Source: Mycoemilia scoparia (lineage: Eukaryota; Kickxellomycota; Kickxellomycetes; Kickxellales; Kickxellaceae). Taken from it: 15,143 nucleotides of DNA. The stretch spans positions 1 to 15,143 of the forward strand of contig JANBPU010000351.1 in the NCBI GenBank assembly GCA_027575805.1, given 5' to 3'. A program made the translations under genes and the position numbers. This document shows, piece after piece, positions 1 to 8,870 of the stretch (its first letter is position 1; each line of letters starts with the position of its first letter). The notes under the pieces are model-generated. The model ran no database searches. It worked only from the letters and a program-made list of their open reading frames with translations, and was not told the DNA's origin.

Positions 1-1
1 A

Positions 2-57
2 GATGTTTGCAATACAATTTTCAGGAACCCACTTTAGCTTATTAGTGAAATGTTCAA
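2..57 (+). repeat. Left terminal inverted repeat (56 bp)
   Basis: The first bases of the window, from GATGTTTGCAAT onward, match the reverse complement of the last 56 bases. Four mismatches are seen (positions 5, 14, 21 and 24), and positions 25-57 are a 33-bp perfect match to 15088-15120. Similarity stops abruptly after 57. Such a pair is what the ends of a DNA transposon look like, but it could also be two copies of a dispersed repeat in opposite orientation. Only one base lies outside the repeat on this side, so a target-site duplication cannot be checked. Confidence 0.9.
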
Positions 58-60
58 GAA

Positions 61-303
61 GGGTGATAATTTATGTTGGAATATGGGTCTCATCAAGCAA
101 TATACACCCAATAAATCCTTAAATATAGTTCTGATGACCCCTCCCCTCATCAGGGTGGTTGCTCTTTTGGAATAGTGGCCATAGAGTGGTGTTCTAGCAA
201 TCTATGAAGGGTGAATTTTAGTAACCATGATTATAGGGGCAATCACAGCCAAATGGACGTCCAGTTTTAATAGTAAACTTTCACCCCTTTAAAATTATCA
301 CCC
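61..303. repeat. 12-bp inverted pair enclosing a GGGTG/CACCC motif cluster
   Basis: GGGTGATAATTT at 61-72 recurs perfectly inverted at 292-303. Between and including these arms the pentamer GGGTG or its complement occurs six times: 61-65, 105-109, 153-157, 209-213, 282-286 and 299-303. GAAGGGTGA at 58-66 is also directly repeated at 206-214. The right end of the window has no such cluster. Possible readings are subterminal transposase-binding repeats, a small degraded MITE, or chance in a short stretch. Confidence 0.5.
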
Positions 304-748
304 ATTTGATTAGATCAAAAAGTTCTCGCTATTGTTTTGTTATGAGTTCAGCAAGTAATATTATGTGGAGCTTTTTCCTAGCTAACGGTGGTGGTAGTGA
401 TGGTGTGATTCCGAAACCACAAAATATCATATATATATATAATCTAGAAAGCAAAAGGGAGATTGAAAAGTTGGCAACTAGAGATGTGATAGCGAGAGAA
501 TGAGAATGAGAGATCAAGCTGTGTCAAAATAAGAATATAAAAAAGAAATATATGGCAGTAATGATAGTGCTTTAAGTTAATGAGAAGAAATGGCGATGAT
601 GATACTGCCTTTAATGGACTTTATGGTTTCATTGTCAGCATAATTGAACAAGAAAAAAACCTGGGACAAAATAAAATAAAATAAAAATAGAGTCGAGTAA
701 TATTATTAGTGGAGAGAGTAAGTCAGAAAATAGTATCAAAAGTATATC

Positions 749-772
749 TGTGTGTGTGTGTGTGTGTGTGTG
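749..772. repeat. (TG)12 microsatellite
   Basis: Twelve perfect TG units are followed by seven T. Perfect alternating purine-pyrimidine tracts of this length can form Z-DNA and are prone to slippage. It lies in non-coding sequence. Confidence 0.95.
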
Positions 773-2200
773 TTTTTTTAATAAAAAGTTTGGAATGGAG
801 ATAGGAGAAGAGGTGGTATAATAGCCCGATTTGATGTAGTTCTTTAAAATGATATTCAGCTTGTGGAAAAAATATGAAAGAATAAATAAACGAACAGATA
901 TACATACATACAGAGAGAGATAATAAGATTTAACCAAAAGGATCTTTTTGGTCTATATCGATTATATTTTAAAGTTAAGCTTAAGTTATTATATTCACTT
1001 ATAACTCGAATTTATGTGGCAATGTTAGACAATGGTTAGAAATAATAACCAAGATTTAGTATAGCAAGACATAGACACACACAAGCACTTGTTAGAGTAT
1101 TTGGGTATTGTGTATTTAAGAGATTACTGGTAGATATGAACCACTTTGATATTATGCGATTGTGCACAGCTTTGAAATGTAAATGTCAATGACTTACTGT
1201 TGACATAAGAGAATTGATAGCCAAGTATGTACATTATTAGGTTGTGTTTACCAATAAACAAGGTCAGAGGGTGGGATTTAAGCATAAACAACACTGTATA
1301 TATTTTTGGTGTTGTCTGAGATAGCCGCCTCTTTATCTGTCCAGTGCTTATTGTTGTTGCTGACCATAATATATGGCTTGCCTTAACTGGTTTGGCGTGG
1401 CTTGCCACTGTATGAGAGTTTTGAAGTTTAAGCTTATTTTCAACCATAAACAAACTCTATGATTGTGACGCCAATAGCCTAAGTAGTTTCAAGATTTGGT
1501 CAAAACTAAATGTAGCGCACTATCCATTGGCAAATCCAAAGATATGAAGGTTAAAATGTCAACAAGAGACTTTTATATATGCAAAACTTCGGTTTCAAGA
1601 TGATGTCGTCCCCCAGTCATTAATATTACTTTGATTGTGCTTCAGAGCGACCAATACAATGTGGGTTATAATCGTAGTAGAGACTCAAACTTAGCAGTAA
1701 CCCCGCCACAATCCAGTCAATCACTACTCTAGCGATACTATGAATTATGGATAATGGCGACGATTCGATTGGGAGTGGAGTACTCAAGCTCTTTCCTCTA
1801 ATTGCGTTTCATTGTTGGAAAACTAGTAATGGCCACTATTGTTGTTCTCTCTTTAATAACGGTCAGTGGCAGTAATTTCGATTCAGTCAGAAGTGTGGAA
1901 CGGCGGTCTTCATGATGATGATGGTTCAAGTGGTTGGATATACGGGGAGGATGATTAAGTTGTTTTGACCCCAAATAATAACTGATGTCCTTGCATTGAA
2001 GTCAGTCAGTGCTGCTTTATTTTGATAGACCCAGAGTAGTTTTGCATGTGTCTGTGTTTTGACTAAAAGGCGGTGTTAATGTTGTTGGTTTTTATTACTA
2101 CCAGTATTGTTATCATTTCGGTGGTTGAGCTGGGTTTAAGTTTGGTCTTTGTGTTACATTTGGGAAGGCTGAATGTCTTTTAGACTCTTTTTGTGGCAAT

Positions 2201-2218
2201 GGTGGTGGTGGTGGTGGT
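2201..2218. repeat. (GGT)6 microsatellite
   Basis: Six perfect GGT units lie in the spacer upstream of gene 1. No open frame with other coding signals surrounds it. Confidence 0.9.
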
Positions 2219-2526
2219 AGCGTTGTTACTACTCCAGATACACGGCTAGGTGTCCATTTTTGGAATTGAATTTGGAATAAGAGGGAAAACACGAGTGTAC
2301 AGAGAAGTGCAGTGTGGTGTATTTGACTCTACCTCTTTAATGTTTCTGTGTCTCAACAACATTTCTCCTATGACACATTTTCAACGTAGTCTGTTGGTCA
2401 TGTAGAAAGCATCTGAGAACAGTAGCTGATGGACCGCCGGCAAGATGTGAGGAGCAACACCAGCAGTAGTATTAATAGTCCAGCATGGTAGTAATAGAGA
2501 AGAGCTATAACTGCATTCAAGTTCTT

Positions 2527-3300
2527 GATATCCTTTCGAAAAGTTTACTTGCTTTTTTCCCCTTCGTCTTTTTTATCCCTACCATTACTAACCCTACCTT
2601 TCCCTTTCCTTTATCATTATAACGCAAATTCCCTAACAGTCATCACAAATACCCTTACAGAATACCATTGCAGCTTCTTGCTTATACATTTTCTGTACCT
2701 AGCTCGCTTCTAATTCTTGGATTCAAAATTTAGGTGTAGCTGTAGATGTTGTAGTAGTAGCAGCAGCAACATCTCTTCATTTTTAATATAACCACTTTCC
2801 TTGTCCTTCAGTCATTTAGTCACTGTTGTAGTGATTTCTTTTCTCCTTTTTCCCTCTTCTTGCTCTTTAACGCTTTTTTATGCCATTAGCAGCCTCTACA
2901 TTACTTTGAGAATTGTGAGTTAGCGTGTCTGTGTGCTGCCTACCATCTTTTCATTTTTTCTATCCGTACTCTACGTTCTTTCTTGGTAAACGGCCCAGAA
3001 GCCCATCATTTTTATCGTTCGATTCTTCAATTCCACACCAAATTCCCCCCTTTTCTCCATCTACATCTCTATCTTTAATCCTTTTTGCTGGAGAAACGAT
3101 TTAGTAGGATTATATATCATTCAACTGTCTTTTCGCTCTACTTATTATACCAAGAAGCAGAATCGATCTATTGGTAGGTTTTGAGCACGCAAAAACCACC
3201 CAGTTCCTCTTCTCCTAAAAGCAGACAGATCTTCAATTTACTACCAAAGGTTTATCGAAATCTTCTTTCGCAAGCGCGTGTAACGTTCTAACTGCACAAA
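2527..3300 (+). promoter_or_regulatory. Pyrimidine-rich promoter and leader of gene 1
   Basis: From about 2527 the top strand becomes markedly rich in C and T runs, for example 2548-2612, 2835-2880 and 3045-3090, up to the ATG at 3301. CT-rich stretches just upstream of or inside the leader are common in fungal genes and are often linked to transcription start sites. A TATATAT at 3111-3117 is a candidate TATA element, which would give a leader of roughly 150 nt. TACTAAC-like and CAG sequences occur (for example 2587-2593), but no matching splice donor was found, so a 5'-UTR intron is not claimed. Confidence 0.55.
3111..3117 (+). promoter_or_regulatory. Candidate TATA box of gene 1
   Basis: TATATAT lies 184 bp before the ATG and is followed by a CT-rich stretch (3122-3142) that could hold the start site. 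TATA-like strings are frequent in AT-rich DNA, so this rests on position only. Confidence 0.35.
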
Positions 3301-6300
3301 ATGGGTTCGATTCAGATAACAGTGAGAAGAAGAAATCTTCTAAATGCCAAAATCATGGCTAGTCTGTTGATAGCAATATGCATTCATGCGGTGAATGTTA
3401 ATTCCGAATGCTTTTCGCTCCGTGGCTCAACTGCATGTCCAGGATATGAAGATGCATATCTCAGCCCAGGAGCAACTACTCTATTCGGCTGGAGCCCATC
3501 CAACGATGTAAATGCATTCGACAAGTCGTTGACCGATTATGTTGGAAGCCACAGGGATACTGAGCAATTCCAAATCCTATTTCGTTGTTCGGGAATCGAC
3601 CAAAACGGAGGTGACGGGACCACCAACCGTGATCTTGGTCCTTCAAATGTCCGCTACCGTCGCAGTGTGCTTTGCGCCCAGATCATTGCTGGCGAGAAAA
3701 ACATTGCTGACTGCTACGGGGGTAGTAATGACAGCAACCCCAATTCTGCTGCTGGATCAGGAAATTCGACATTTTCTACTCCCCTGCCCGGTGGTATAAA
3801 CAAGGACTCGGATACCTCGGTTTTGAAATTGGCTCAAAATAGTCCAGAGAATAAGCGCCATAGCCACAGGCCTTTGCCTTTGTGTAAGACAACGTGTTAC
3901 TCGTGGGCTCACAGTATTGCTACCATGACCAAAAACTCGACACTGTGTCCAGCTGATGCTGGAATTAACCGTGATGCTAATCTTGATAATATATACAAGA
4001 CTTGCGAAAATTCGGAGCTCAGTGGGTCGAATGGACAATGCGTTAGTGGCGAAGAAAATGAGCAGCAGACCTGTGGATACAAGAGAGTCGAAGACTGGTG
4101 TCGCTATTGTGAACATTCTTCTATGCATCATGATATTTGCGAATCTGTTGGTGTTAAGCCAAGCAAACCATCTGACTCAGCATCCAAGGACCATGCTGAT
4201 AATGAGGATATCGATGGGATTGAAAAAGTTGGAACGCTGATGGATCAAAACAAAGCTCTCAAAGACTTGGCTATAAAGGAGCGTCAAAAAGCCAGCCGCT
4301 ATCGCGCAGCCGTTATTGCTCTTTGTGTTCTTTTGTTTGTTATTCCTCTTTGTCTTGGATGGTACGTCTTTATTCTCTGGCGTCGCCATAAGCGTGCCAA
4401 CAACCTGTTCATCGATACTCTATCGCCAACCTCAAGTCGTAATGGCTCAAACAAGACAATTAATACGGCCGCTGCTTGCAATGCAAACGCTGCACTCACT
4501 TCCACAGCAACCGCCGTCGTTCCTAAAACCCAAGCAGCTTCAGCGCCTACCCAAGGAATTGGCTATACCGACCTTTCCCAATCATCCTCCAAAAAGGACC
4601 AGGAGGATTTTGTTGACATATTCTTGCGTTCAGTCAACAAGAACAGAACTGTTGTTCGCGCATTCTTTGGTCGTCGCGAGGACGAAATAAGCCTACAAGC
4701 AGGAGACCAAGTACAAATACAAATGGCCTTTGACGACGGCTGGGTTGTTGGTCGCAATCTCCGCACCGATGAAGAAGGCTCGTTCCCATTGATGTGTATC
4801 ATGACTGAGCTGCCAAACAATATCCCAGCAGAGTGGACTACAATCAGTGGGAATTCTGACAATCGGCGAACCTCAATGACTGTTGAAAGGCGCTCTCGTG
4901 AATACCACAATAGAAATGGAACTATGAAGAATGCCAAAAAGCCATACAAGTACGTTTTCGCTTCACCTCGTCAAAGCAATGACAATAGAGAAAAGCAGCC
5001 ACCATATCACCTGCTGAATGGTCTCCACCATCATCCTCAAGGCGAAAAGGGCATACACTTGTCGTTGGTTTCGCGCTTTTGGGACTTCCTCTCCAACTAC
5101 AAGGTCTTCAACCCTCACGCCAGGAGACATCTTCGCCGTCGTCAACAAAGAAGGTACTTGAATAATCCCGAAATCGAATATAGCAAATTGATGCCATTCA
5201 ATTTCAGTGCCATCAAGCCAATTTCGCCAATTTCTGAGATGCCCAAAATTGTGCCTAGCTCGTCTTATAAACCTGATCTCCAGACTATCCCCGATGTCAA
5301 CAGTGCCACAACTACGCCTAAAAAGAATACCAATACTATGGATCTGAGCTACTACCAATCTAACGGATATATACCTGTCCCTCAATCGCCAACTCGTGCC
5401 TCTAACGCCAACACCCAAATATCTCCTCGACAACAAAAGTCTCCAAGCTCGACTATCCGCTCCGCCATTCTCCAGGCCAAAGCCATGGACAATTTACAGC
5501 CACCTTCTCCCACAAGATCTAGGACCAGCAACAGTAATAGCAATACCAACAGTAACACACACCATCAGCAGCTTTATTACCGCGGCAGTGGTGGAAGTGC
5601 CAGTGATGGCCATAGCGTAGATGAATACGAGAGTCCACGACAAACCACCATTGCCTCTTCTACACAAACCCCTAACGACAACATCATTGCTCAACGCAAA
5701 TTCACCCCAAGTTCGAATGGAACCATCGATGTATCCAATCAGGTCATTGGTCGTCGCAGGTCCCAATCACTTAATGTCCAAAAGCATATGAAGTTGACCA
5801 CATCCGCAAGTGCGAGTCAAATTGAAAACCAAAAAGCTGGCATCAGCAACGTATTTTCTTCCACCACCACCACCAACAACAACAGTCACGGCCAAAACAC
5901 CATTTATGGCATCAATTCTATATACACCGATGCTAGTCTTCGTCACTCATACACCAACACAGCAGATATTATAAACCGTTATGCCAAAATGGGCGGACTT
6001 CCGTTTGGCGGTCCTAGCGGTGGGAGTGGTGATCAACTAACTTGTACCAGCTCAGCAAGTTCTTCAGATGGATCACGTCAAAGACAACAAATTATCGATA
6101 GCTATAATTTCAAGCCTTTGAGTTCGTCTTCTCGATCTGATGAATCCGACATTATCCGTAATATTGACCAAATTGCTTCAGGAAGTGCAGCAAACCACCG
6201 TGTGGTCACTTCTGTAGCTGGTGGGAATAACAACAAAGGTCAACACAATCCCAATATAATCCTGCTGCCCCCTTCGTTACCTACATTGTCATTAAAACCA

Positions 6301-6474
6301 CACACCGCTACCACTACCACTTCAAATAGTAACAACAGTGGCAATGAGAATGATAATACAGCTGGTAATAGCCGAACAAATAATAAAGTACTAAAATTAT
6401 CTAAATCTGCCTCATTTTCTACACAAAACCAGGATGACCAAAGTACTAGTAGCCACAGCCGTAGCTTACTTTGA
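3301..6474 (+). CDS. Single-pass membrane protein: Cys-rich (Frizzled/Mid1-like) ectodomain, TM helix, atypical SH3
   Basis: This is a 1057-aa single-exon protein. A signal peptide lies at about residues 1-35: a basic start (RRR at 9-11), then a hydrophobic stretch at 20-31. Met19 is an alternative start giving a tighter signal. The ectodomain has 14 Cys (37, 46, 96, 125, 138, 195, 199, 216, 235, 247, 258, 267, 270, 280). The spacing RCS, LCx12C and PLCxxxC resembles Frizzled-type domains, as in Mid1/NALF. A transmembrane helix spans about 336-360, followed by the stop-transfer WRRHKR. An SH3 domain follows at about 450-503, with EDEISL, GDxVQI, DDGW481, EEGSFP496. The tail has a polybasic patch (608-618), two SPTR motifs (696, 736) and RRRSQSL (818-824). 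The layout is like yeast Fus1, so a role as a surface sensor or signalling scaffold is inferred. ATG context (ACAAAATGG) is good. The SH3 call is firm; the Frizzled/Mid1 relation is a pattern-level inference. Confidence 0.93.
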   Translation: MGSIQITVRRRNLLNAKIMASLLIAICIHAVNVNSECFSLRGSTACPGYEDAYLSPGATTLFGWSPSNDVNAFDKSLTDYVGSHRDTEQFQILFRCSGIDQNGGDGTTNRDLGPSNVRYRRSVLCAQIIAGEKNIADCYGGSNDSNPNSAAGSGNSTFSTPLPGGINKDSDTSVLKLAQNSPENKRHSHRPLPLCKTTCYSWAHSIATMTKNSTLCPADAGINRDANLDNIYKTCENSELSGSNGQCVSGEENEQQTCGYKRVEDWCRYCEHSSMHHDICESVGVKPSKPSDSASKDHADNEDIDGIEKVGTLMDQNKALKDLAIKERQKASRYRAAVIALCVLLFVIPLCLGWYVFILWRRHKRANNLFIDTLSPTSSRNGSNKTINTAAACNANAALTSTATAVVPKTQAASAPTQGIGYTDLSQSSSKKDQEDFVDIFLRSVNKNRTVVRAFFGRREDEISLQAGDQVQIQMAFDDGWVVGRNLRTDEEGSFPLMCIMTELPNNIPAEWTTISGNSDNRRTSMTVERRSREYHNRNGTMKNAKKPYKYVFASPRQSNDNREKQPPYHLLNGLHHHPQGEKGIHLSLVSRFWDFLSNYKVFNPHARRHLRRRQQRRYLNNPEIEYSKLMPFNFSAIKPISPISEMPKIVPSSSYKPDLQTIPDVNSATTTPKKNTNTMDLSYYQSNGYIPVPQSPTRASNANTQISPRQQKSPSSTIRSAILQAKAMDNLQPPSPTRSRTSNSNSNTNSNTHHQQLYYRGSGGSASDGHSVDEYESPRQTTIASSTQTPNDNIIAQRKFTPSSNGTIDVSNQVIGRRRSQSLNVQKHMKLTTSASASQIENQKAGISNVFSSTTTTNNNSHGQNTIYGINSIYTDASLRHSYTNTADIINRYAKMGGLPFGGPSGGSGDQLTCTSSASSSDGSRQRQQIIDSYNFKPLSSSSRSDESDIIRNIDQIASGSAANHRVVTSVAGGNNNKGQHNPNIILLPPSLPTLSLKPHTATTTTSNSNNSGNENDNTAGNSRTNNKVLKLSKSASFSTQNQDDQSTSSHSRSLL

Positions 6475-6700
6475 AATTCTATATGACCATATACTATACA
6501 CACTCTATCACTTTATTCTATTTTATTGAGTAATAGTAATAGCAGCAGTAATCACCCAAAATTATAATTTTTTATGATATAGCAGGTTTTTTATTTATTT
6601 ATATTTTAATGGTTATTCTATTCATTTTTTATTTTCAAATAAATATACTTTTACTTTATATCTATCTATATTGGTGATATTATTTGATGATATTTGATAC
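6475..6700 (+). terminator. 3' UTR and polyadenylation region of gene 1
   Basis: Very AT-rich sequence follows the TGA. A canonical AATAAA is at 6638-6643, 163 nt after the stop, followed by T-rich sequence, which fits a eukaryotic cleavage and polyadenylation region. Confidence 0.6.
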
Positions 6701-6970
6701 ACTGTTAAGTTAAAATTTGGAGAGCCTGCATGTTTACATTTCGCATTCAAGTACAAAAGAAATTCCAAACAAGTTTATCTAGTCCAACTACTCAATTCTA
6801 TAATGCAACACATTGCATTGCAGTCTCAACAAAAAAAACAACCACCAACTAATGTAACCAAAATGACAACCACGAGTTGGGCCAACAACTTTTGAGTATT
6901 TAACTGGGGCTCTTTCAAACATCGCTAATAAAAAGAGGATTATTCTGATTCTCATCTTGTTGATAGAAAA

Positions 6971-6986
6971 TCTCTCTCTCTCTCTC
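6971..6986. repeat. (TC)8 microsatellite
   Basis: Eight perfect TC units are followed by CTCC. Non-coding. Confidence 0.9.
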
Positions 6987-7302
6987 CTCCTTATCCCTGA
7001 CATATAAACATTGAAAATGCTCGCATAAACACCGATCGCAGATCTTATACAAGCACCAATGGCACAATCCTTAGGTGACACTATATATCCCAGCATCACC
7101 CAAATCCCCAGCATAAAATTCGACAAACATATGTTCTCAAACACCAGAACACCCACCTACCACTGCCACTTATTACCTATATCCATAAAGAAGATCGTGA
7201 AAATCAGACAATTAGTCATGATACAGAACAATGGCAAGGAATGTTACACGGGCTTGTCTACTAGTCACAAATACCAGAGATAATTGCCAGCTTCTATTTC
7301 AA

Positions 7303-7348
7303 GTTGCTGGTATTGTCAGTTAACTGACTATATTGTGTACTGAGCAAC
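7303..7348. repeat. Nested palindrome next to a CAA repeat
   Basis: GTCAGTTAACTGAC at 7315-7328 is a perfect 14-bp palindrome. It is flanked by a second inverted pair, GTTGCT at 7303-7308 and AGCAAC at 7343-7348, whose centre is shifted by 4 bp. The right arm runs into a (CAA)8 tract. It could be a binding site for a dimeric protein, an RNA stem, or chance. Confidence 0.7.
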
Positions 7349-7368
7349 AACAACAACAACAACAACAA
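7345..7368. repeat. (CAA)8 microsatellite
   Basis: Eight perfect CAA units, non-coding as far as can be judged. Confidence 0.95.
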
Positions 7369-7987
7369 TAAAGAGGAAGCTGCCAGGATTGGGAGTGACC
7401 AGATAATCGACTATTTAATAGGCCGCGTCCCGTTCAAATGTAGACATAGTCAAGCAAATATTCATCCAGTTAGTCATTATTCTAGTGAACATCCGACTGG
7501 TTTGTATGTGTGTGGGTGGGTGTGAGGGAGGAGGGAGCACTGGATAATTATTCCCAATTACAAAAAGAACTTGGTGATTTTGGTTCTGAGAATCGCCGTG
7601 TGTTCGTATTGTTGTGATAGAGATTAGCCGAATATATTAGATCATTGTCTTGATACAACATTCATTCCTATTGAACTGCAAGGCAATAATTTATAAACTA
7701 TCCAATGGTAGTGGCGAATTTATATTACCAATGGGATTGCTGTATTTTCAAGTTCTTGATAACAGTCTCTTGTCCAAAAGATTTCAAGTCCCAGCACAGC
7801 ATATCACACATACAATTTTCACCTTACAGATAGGATACATACATGAAGATTCACACTGATGTAGGCAGGTCGATCAATTAATTCGGGTCAGAGTTGCTGC
7901 TGCTGCTACTACTCTTGACAACAAAGCTTTCAAATGTCTATATTGTATATACATGCTCAAAGGTGAATACCATTTTGACCAAGCTCC

Positions 7988-8024
7988 AGAAAGAGAGGAA
8001 AAGAGAAAGAGAGAAAAAGAGAGA
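7988..8024. repeat. 37-nt pure purine tract
   Basis: An uninterrupted run of A and G only, in GA-rich units. Such polypurine tracts can adopt triplex structures or exclude nucleosomes. It lies about 90 bp upstream of the TATA-like site at 8117. Confidence 0.9.
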
Positions 8025-8116
8025 TAGACCTGTGTTTCTTACAAATTTGTGTGGTCTAGTTTATCAGACCGGCTAATTGGTTTGTATACCTAAAGTGGCT
8101 GTAACTTGACGATTAG

Positions 8117-8125
8117 TATATAAAG
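8117..8125 (+). promoter_or_regulatory. Strong TATA box with CT-rich initiator region
   Basis: TATATAAAG is close to the ideal TATA consensus. A CT-rich stretch (8148-8160) follows about 25-35 bp downstream, where a start site would be expected, and an ATG comes at 8175. This is the best-looking core promoter in the 5-kb spacer, but the transcript it would serve is unclear. Confidence 0.35.
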
Positions 8126-8174
8126 GCTTGGTCATTTGGCAGAGCAGTAGTCTCTTCTCTAAAAGAACACTAGG

Positions 8175-8234
8175 ATGTTACCAAGGTACAACAAGCCAAT
8201 CATCGCTGAGACTCCGGCTAAAACGTATGTATAG
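8175..8234 (+). CDS. Candidate small ORF (19 aa) or first exon ending at GTATGT
   Basis: The frame starts with ATG 50 bp after the TATA-like box and reads MLPRYNKPIIAETPAKTYV before TAG. GTATGT at 8225-8230, a typical fungal splice donor, lies inside it. The ORF may therefore be the first exon of a spliced gene, coding up to MLPRYNKPIIAETPAK plus two bases. Candidate acceptors downstream (CTTAG near 8362, GGCAG near 8464, TTTCAG at 8540) do not lead to a recognisable second exon. No family is recognised. Support is limited to the promoter-like context and plausible codons, so this is a tentative call. Confidence 0.2.
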   Translation: MLPRYNKPIIAETPAKTYV

Positions 8235-8654
8235 CTTATAGGCCGATTTGCAAGGAATGTATATGAGGGTATCCTGTTTGTTCCCTTTTGGTGGAGATCT
8301 GGTCATTTCATAAAAGAAGTGAAAACGGCTTTTTGTTTTGTTTGTATGGTTTCTGAACTTAGTATGTGTGATATTATTGACTACATCTTGACCTTGACCT
8401 TCTCTTGCTCATTATCTACTACCTGGTATTGCCGCCACACCATAGACAAAAGATACCTAGGCAGAATCCATCATCATCATCATCACCAGCCACCTCTTTG
8501 CCTCTTTTGTTACAAAGCTCAATTAATCATAGTATTTCAGGTTTTCTTTATTTTTAACTTTCTTTTTTCAATTGAAAATCACAAATTTTTGATTGGAGTT
8601 CAACATATTTGATGGTTTTTTTTTTCAAAAATGAAAATCTGGGAAATTCTTGGT

Positions 8655-8717
8655 CATCATCATCATCAGAAGCATCAGCATCAGAGCAGCAGCAGCAATA
8701 ATAATAATAATAATAAT
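8655..8717. repeat. Compound CAT/CAG/AAT repeat
   Basis: CAT units pass into CATCAG and CAG units and then into an AAT run (about 8698-8717). It is a compound microsatellite in non-coding DNA, about 90 bp before the CAC/CAG tract. Confidence 0.85.
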
Positions 8718-8807
8718 GACAAAAACAACTTTGCTTTGTCTGGTGGTTAGACTTTGTCACGGAAATTAAACAAATATCTAAAAGTAGACCCCAACAATAA
8801 CAGGAAC

Positions 8808-8825
8808 CACCACCACCATCAGCAG

Positions 8826-8857
<32 letters not shown>

Positions 8858-8870
8858 GCAACAACAACAA
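8808..8870. repeat. CAC/CAT then CAG/CAA tract (would encode His4-Gln17)
   Basis: Three CAC and one CAT are followed by 17 consecutive CAG or CAA codons in mixed order. Read on the plus strand it would give His4-Gln17 in an open frame 8754-8948 that has no ATG before the tract. Mixed synonymous Gln codons are typical of coding polyQ in fungi, but the neighbouring compound microsatellites suggest a non-coding repeat that is merely in frame. Confidence 0.85.

Larger units (their letters stand above)
304..2526. other. AT-rich spacer without a supportable gene
   Basis: Both strands were read for coding regions and none is convincing. Open frames here are short, often lack an ATG, and show no recognisable domain; the longest is 109 codons on the minus strand at 1124-1453. 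The stretch holds the microsatellites listed separately and a direct repeat TGGCTTGCC at 1374-1382 and 1398-1406. It is presumably spacer and far-upstream regulatory DNA for gene 1. An unrecognised multi-exon or non-coding transcript cannot be excluded by eye. Confidence 0.5.
6701..8100. other. AT-rich spacer with microsatellites, no supportable gene
   Basis: No convincing gene was found on either strand. Short open frames exist (7059-7283 on the plus strand and 6788-7156 on the minus strand). The minus one begins at GTG rather than ATG and crosses a CT repeat that it would translate as Arg-Glu repeats. The stretch contains simple repeats, a 14-bp palindrome and a purine tract, listed separately. 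Confidence 0.45.

Noticed and set aside
1124..1453. Minus-strand 109-codon frame
   Set aside because: No domain, composition as the spacer, and a length expected by chance in AT-rich DNA of this size.
3302..3315. GGTTCGATTC, resembling a tRNA T-loop
   Set aside because: It lies at the start of the gene 1 coding region and no acceptor, anticodon or D arm can be built around it.
3757..6503. Several open frames opposite or overlapping gene 1
   Set aside because: They are shadows of the gene 1 reading frame; none has its own promoter, start context or domain.
6788..7156. Minus-strand 122-codon frame with hydrophobic segments
   Set aside because: Starts at GTG, crosses the (TC)8 repeat as an Arg-Glu run, and no family was recognised. 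A hydrophobic stretch alone is weak evidence in T-rich DNA.
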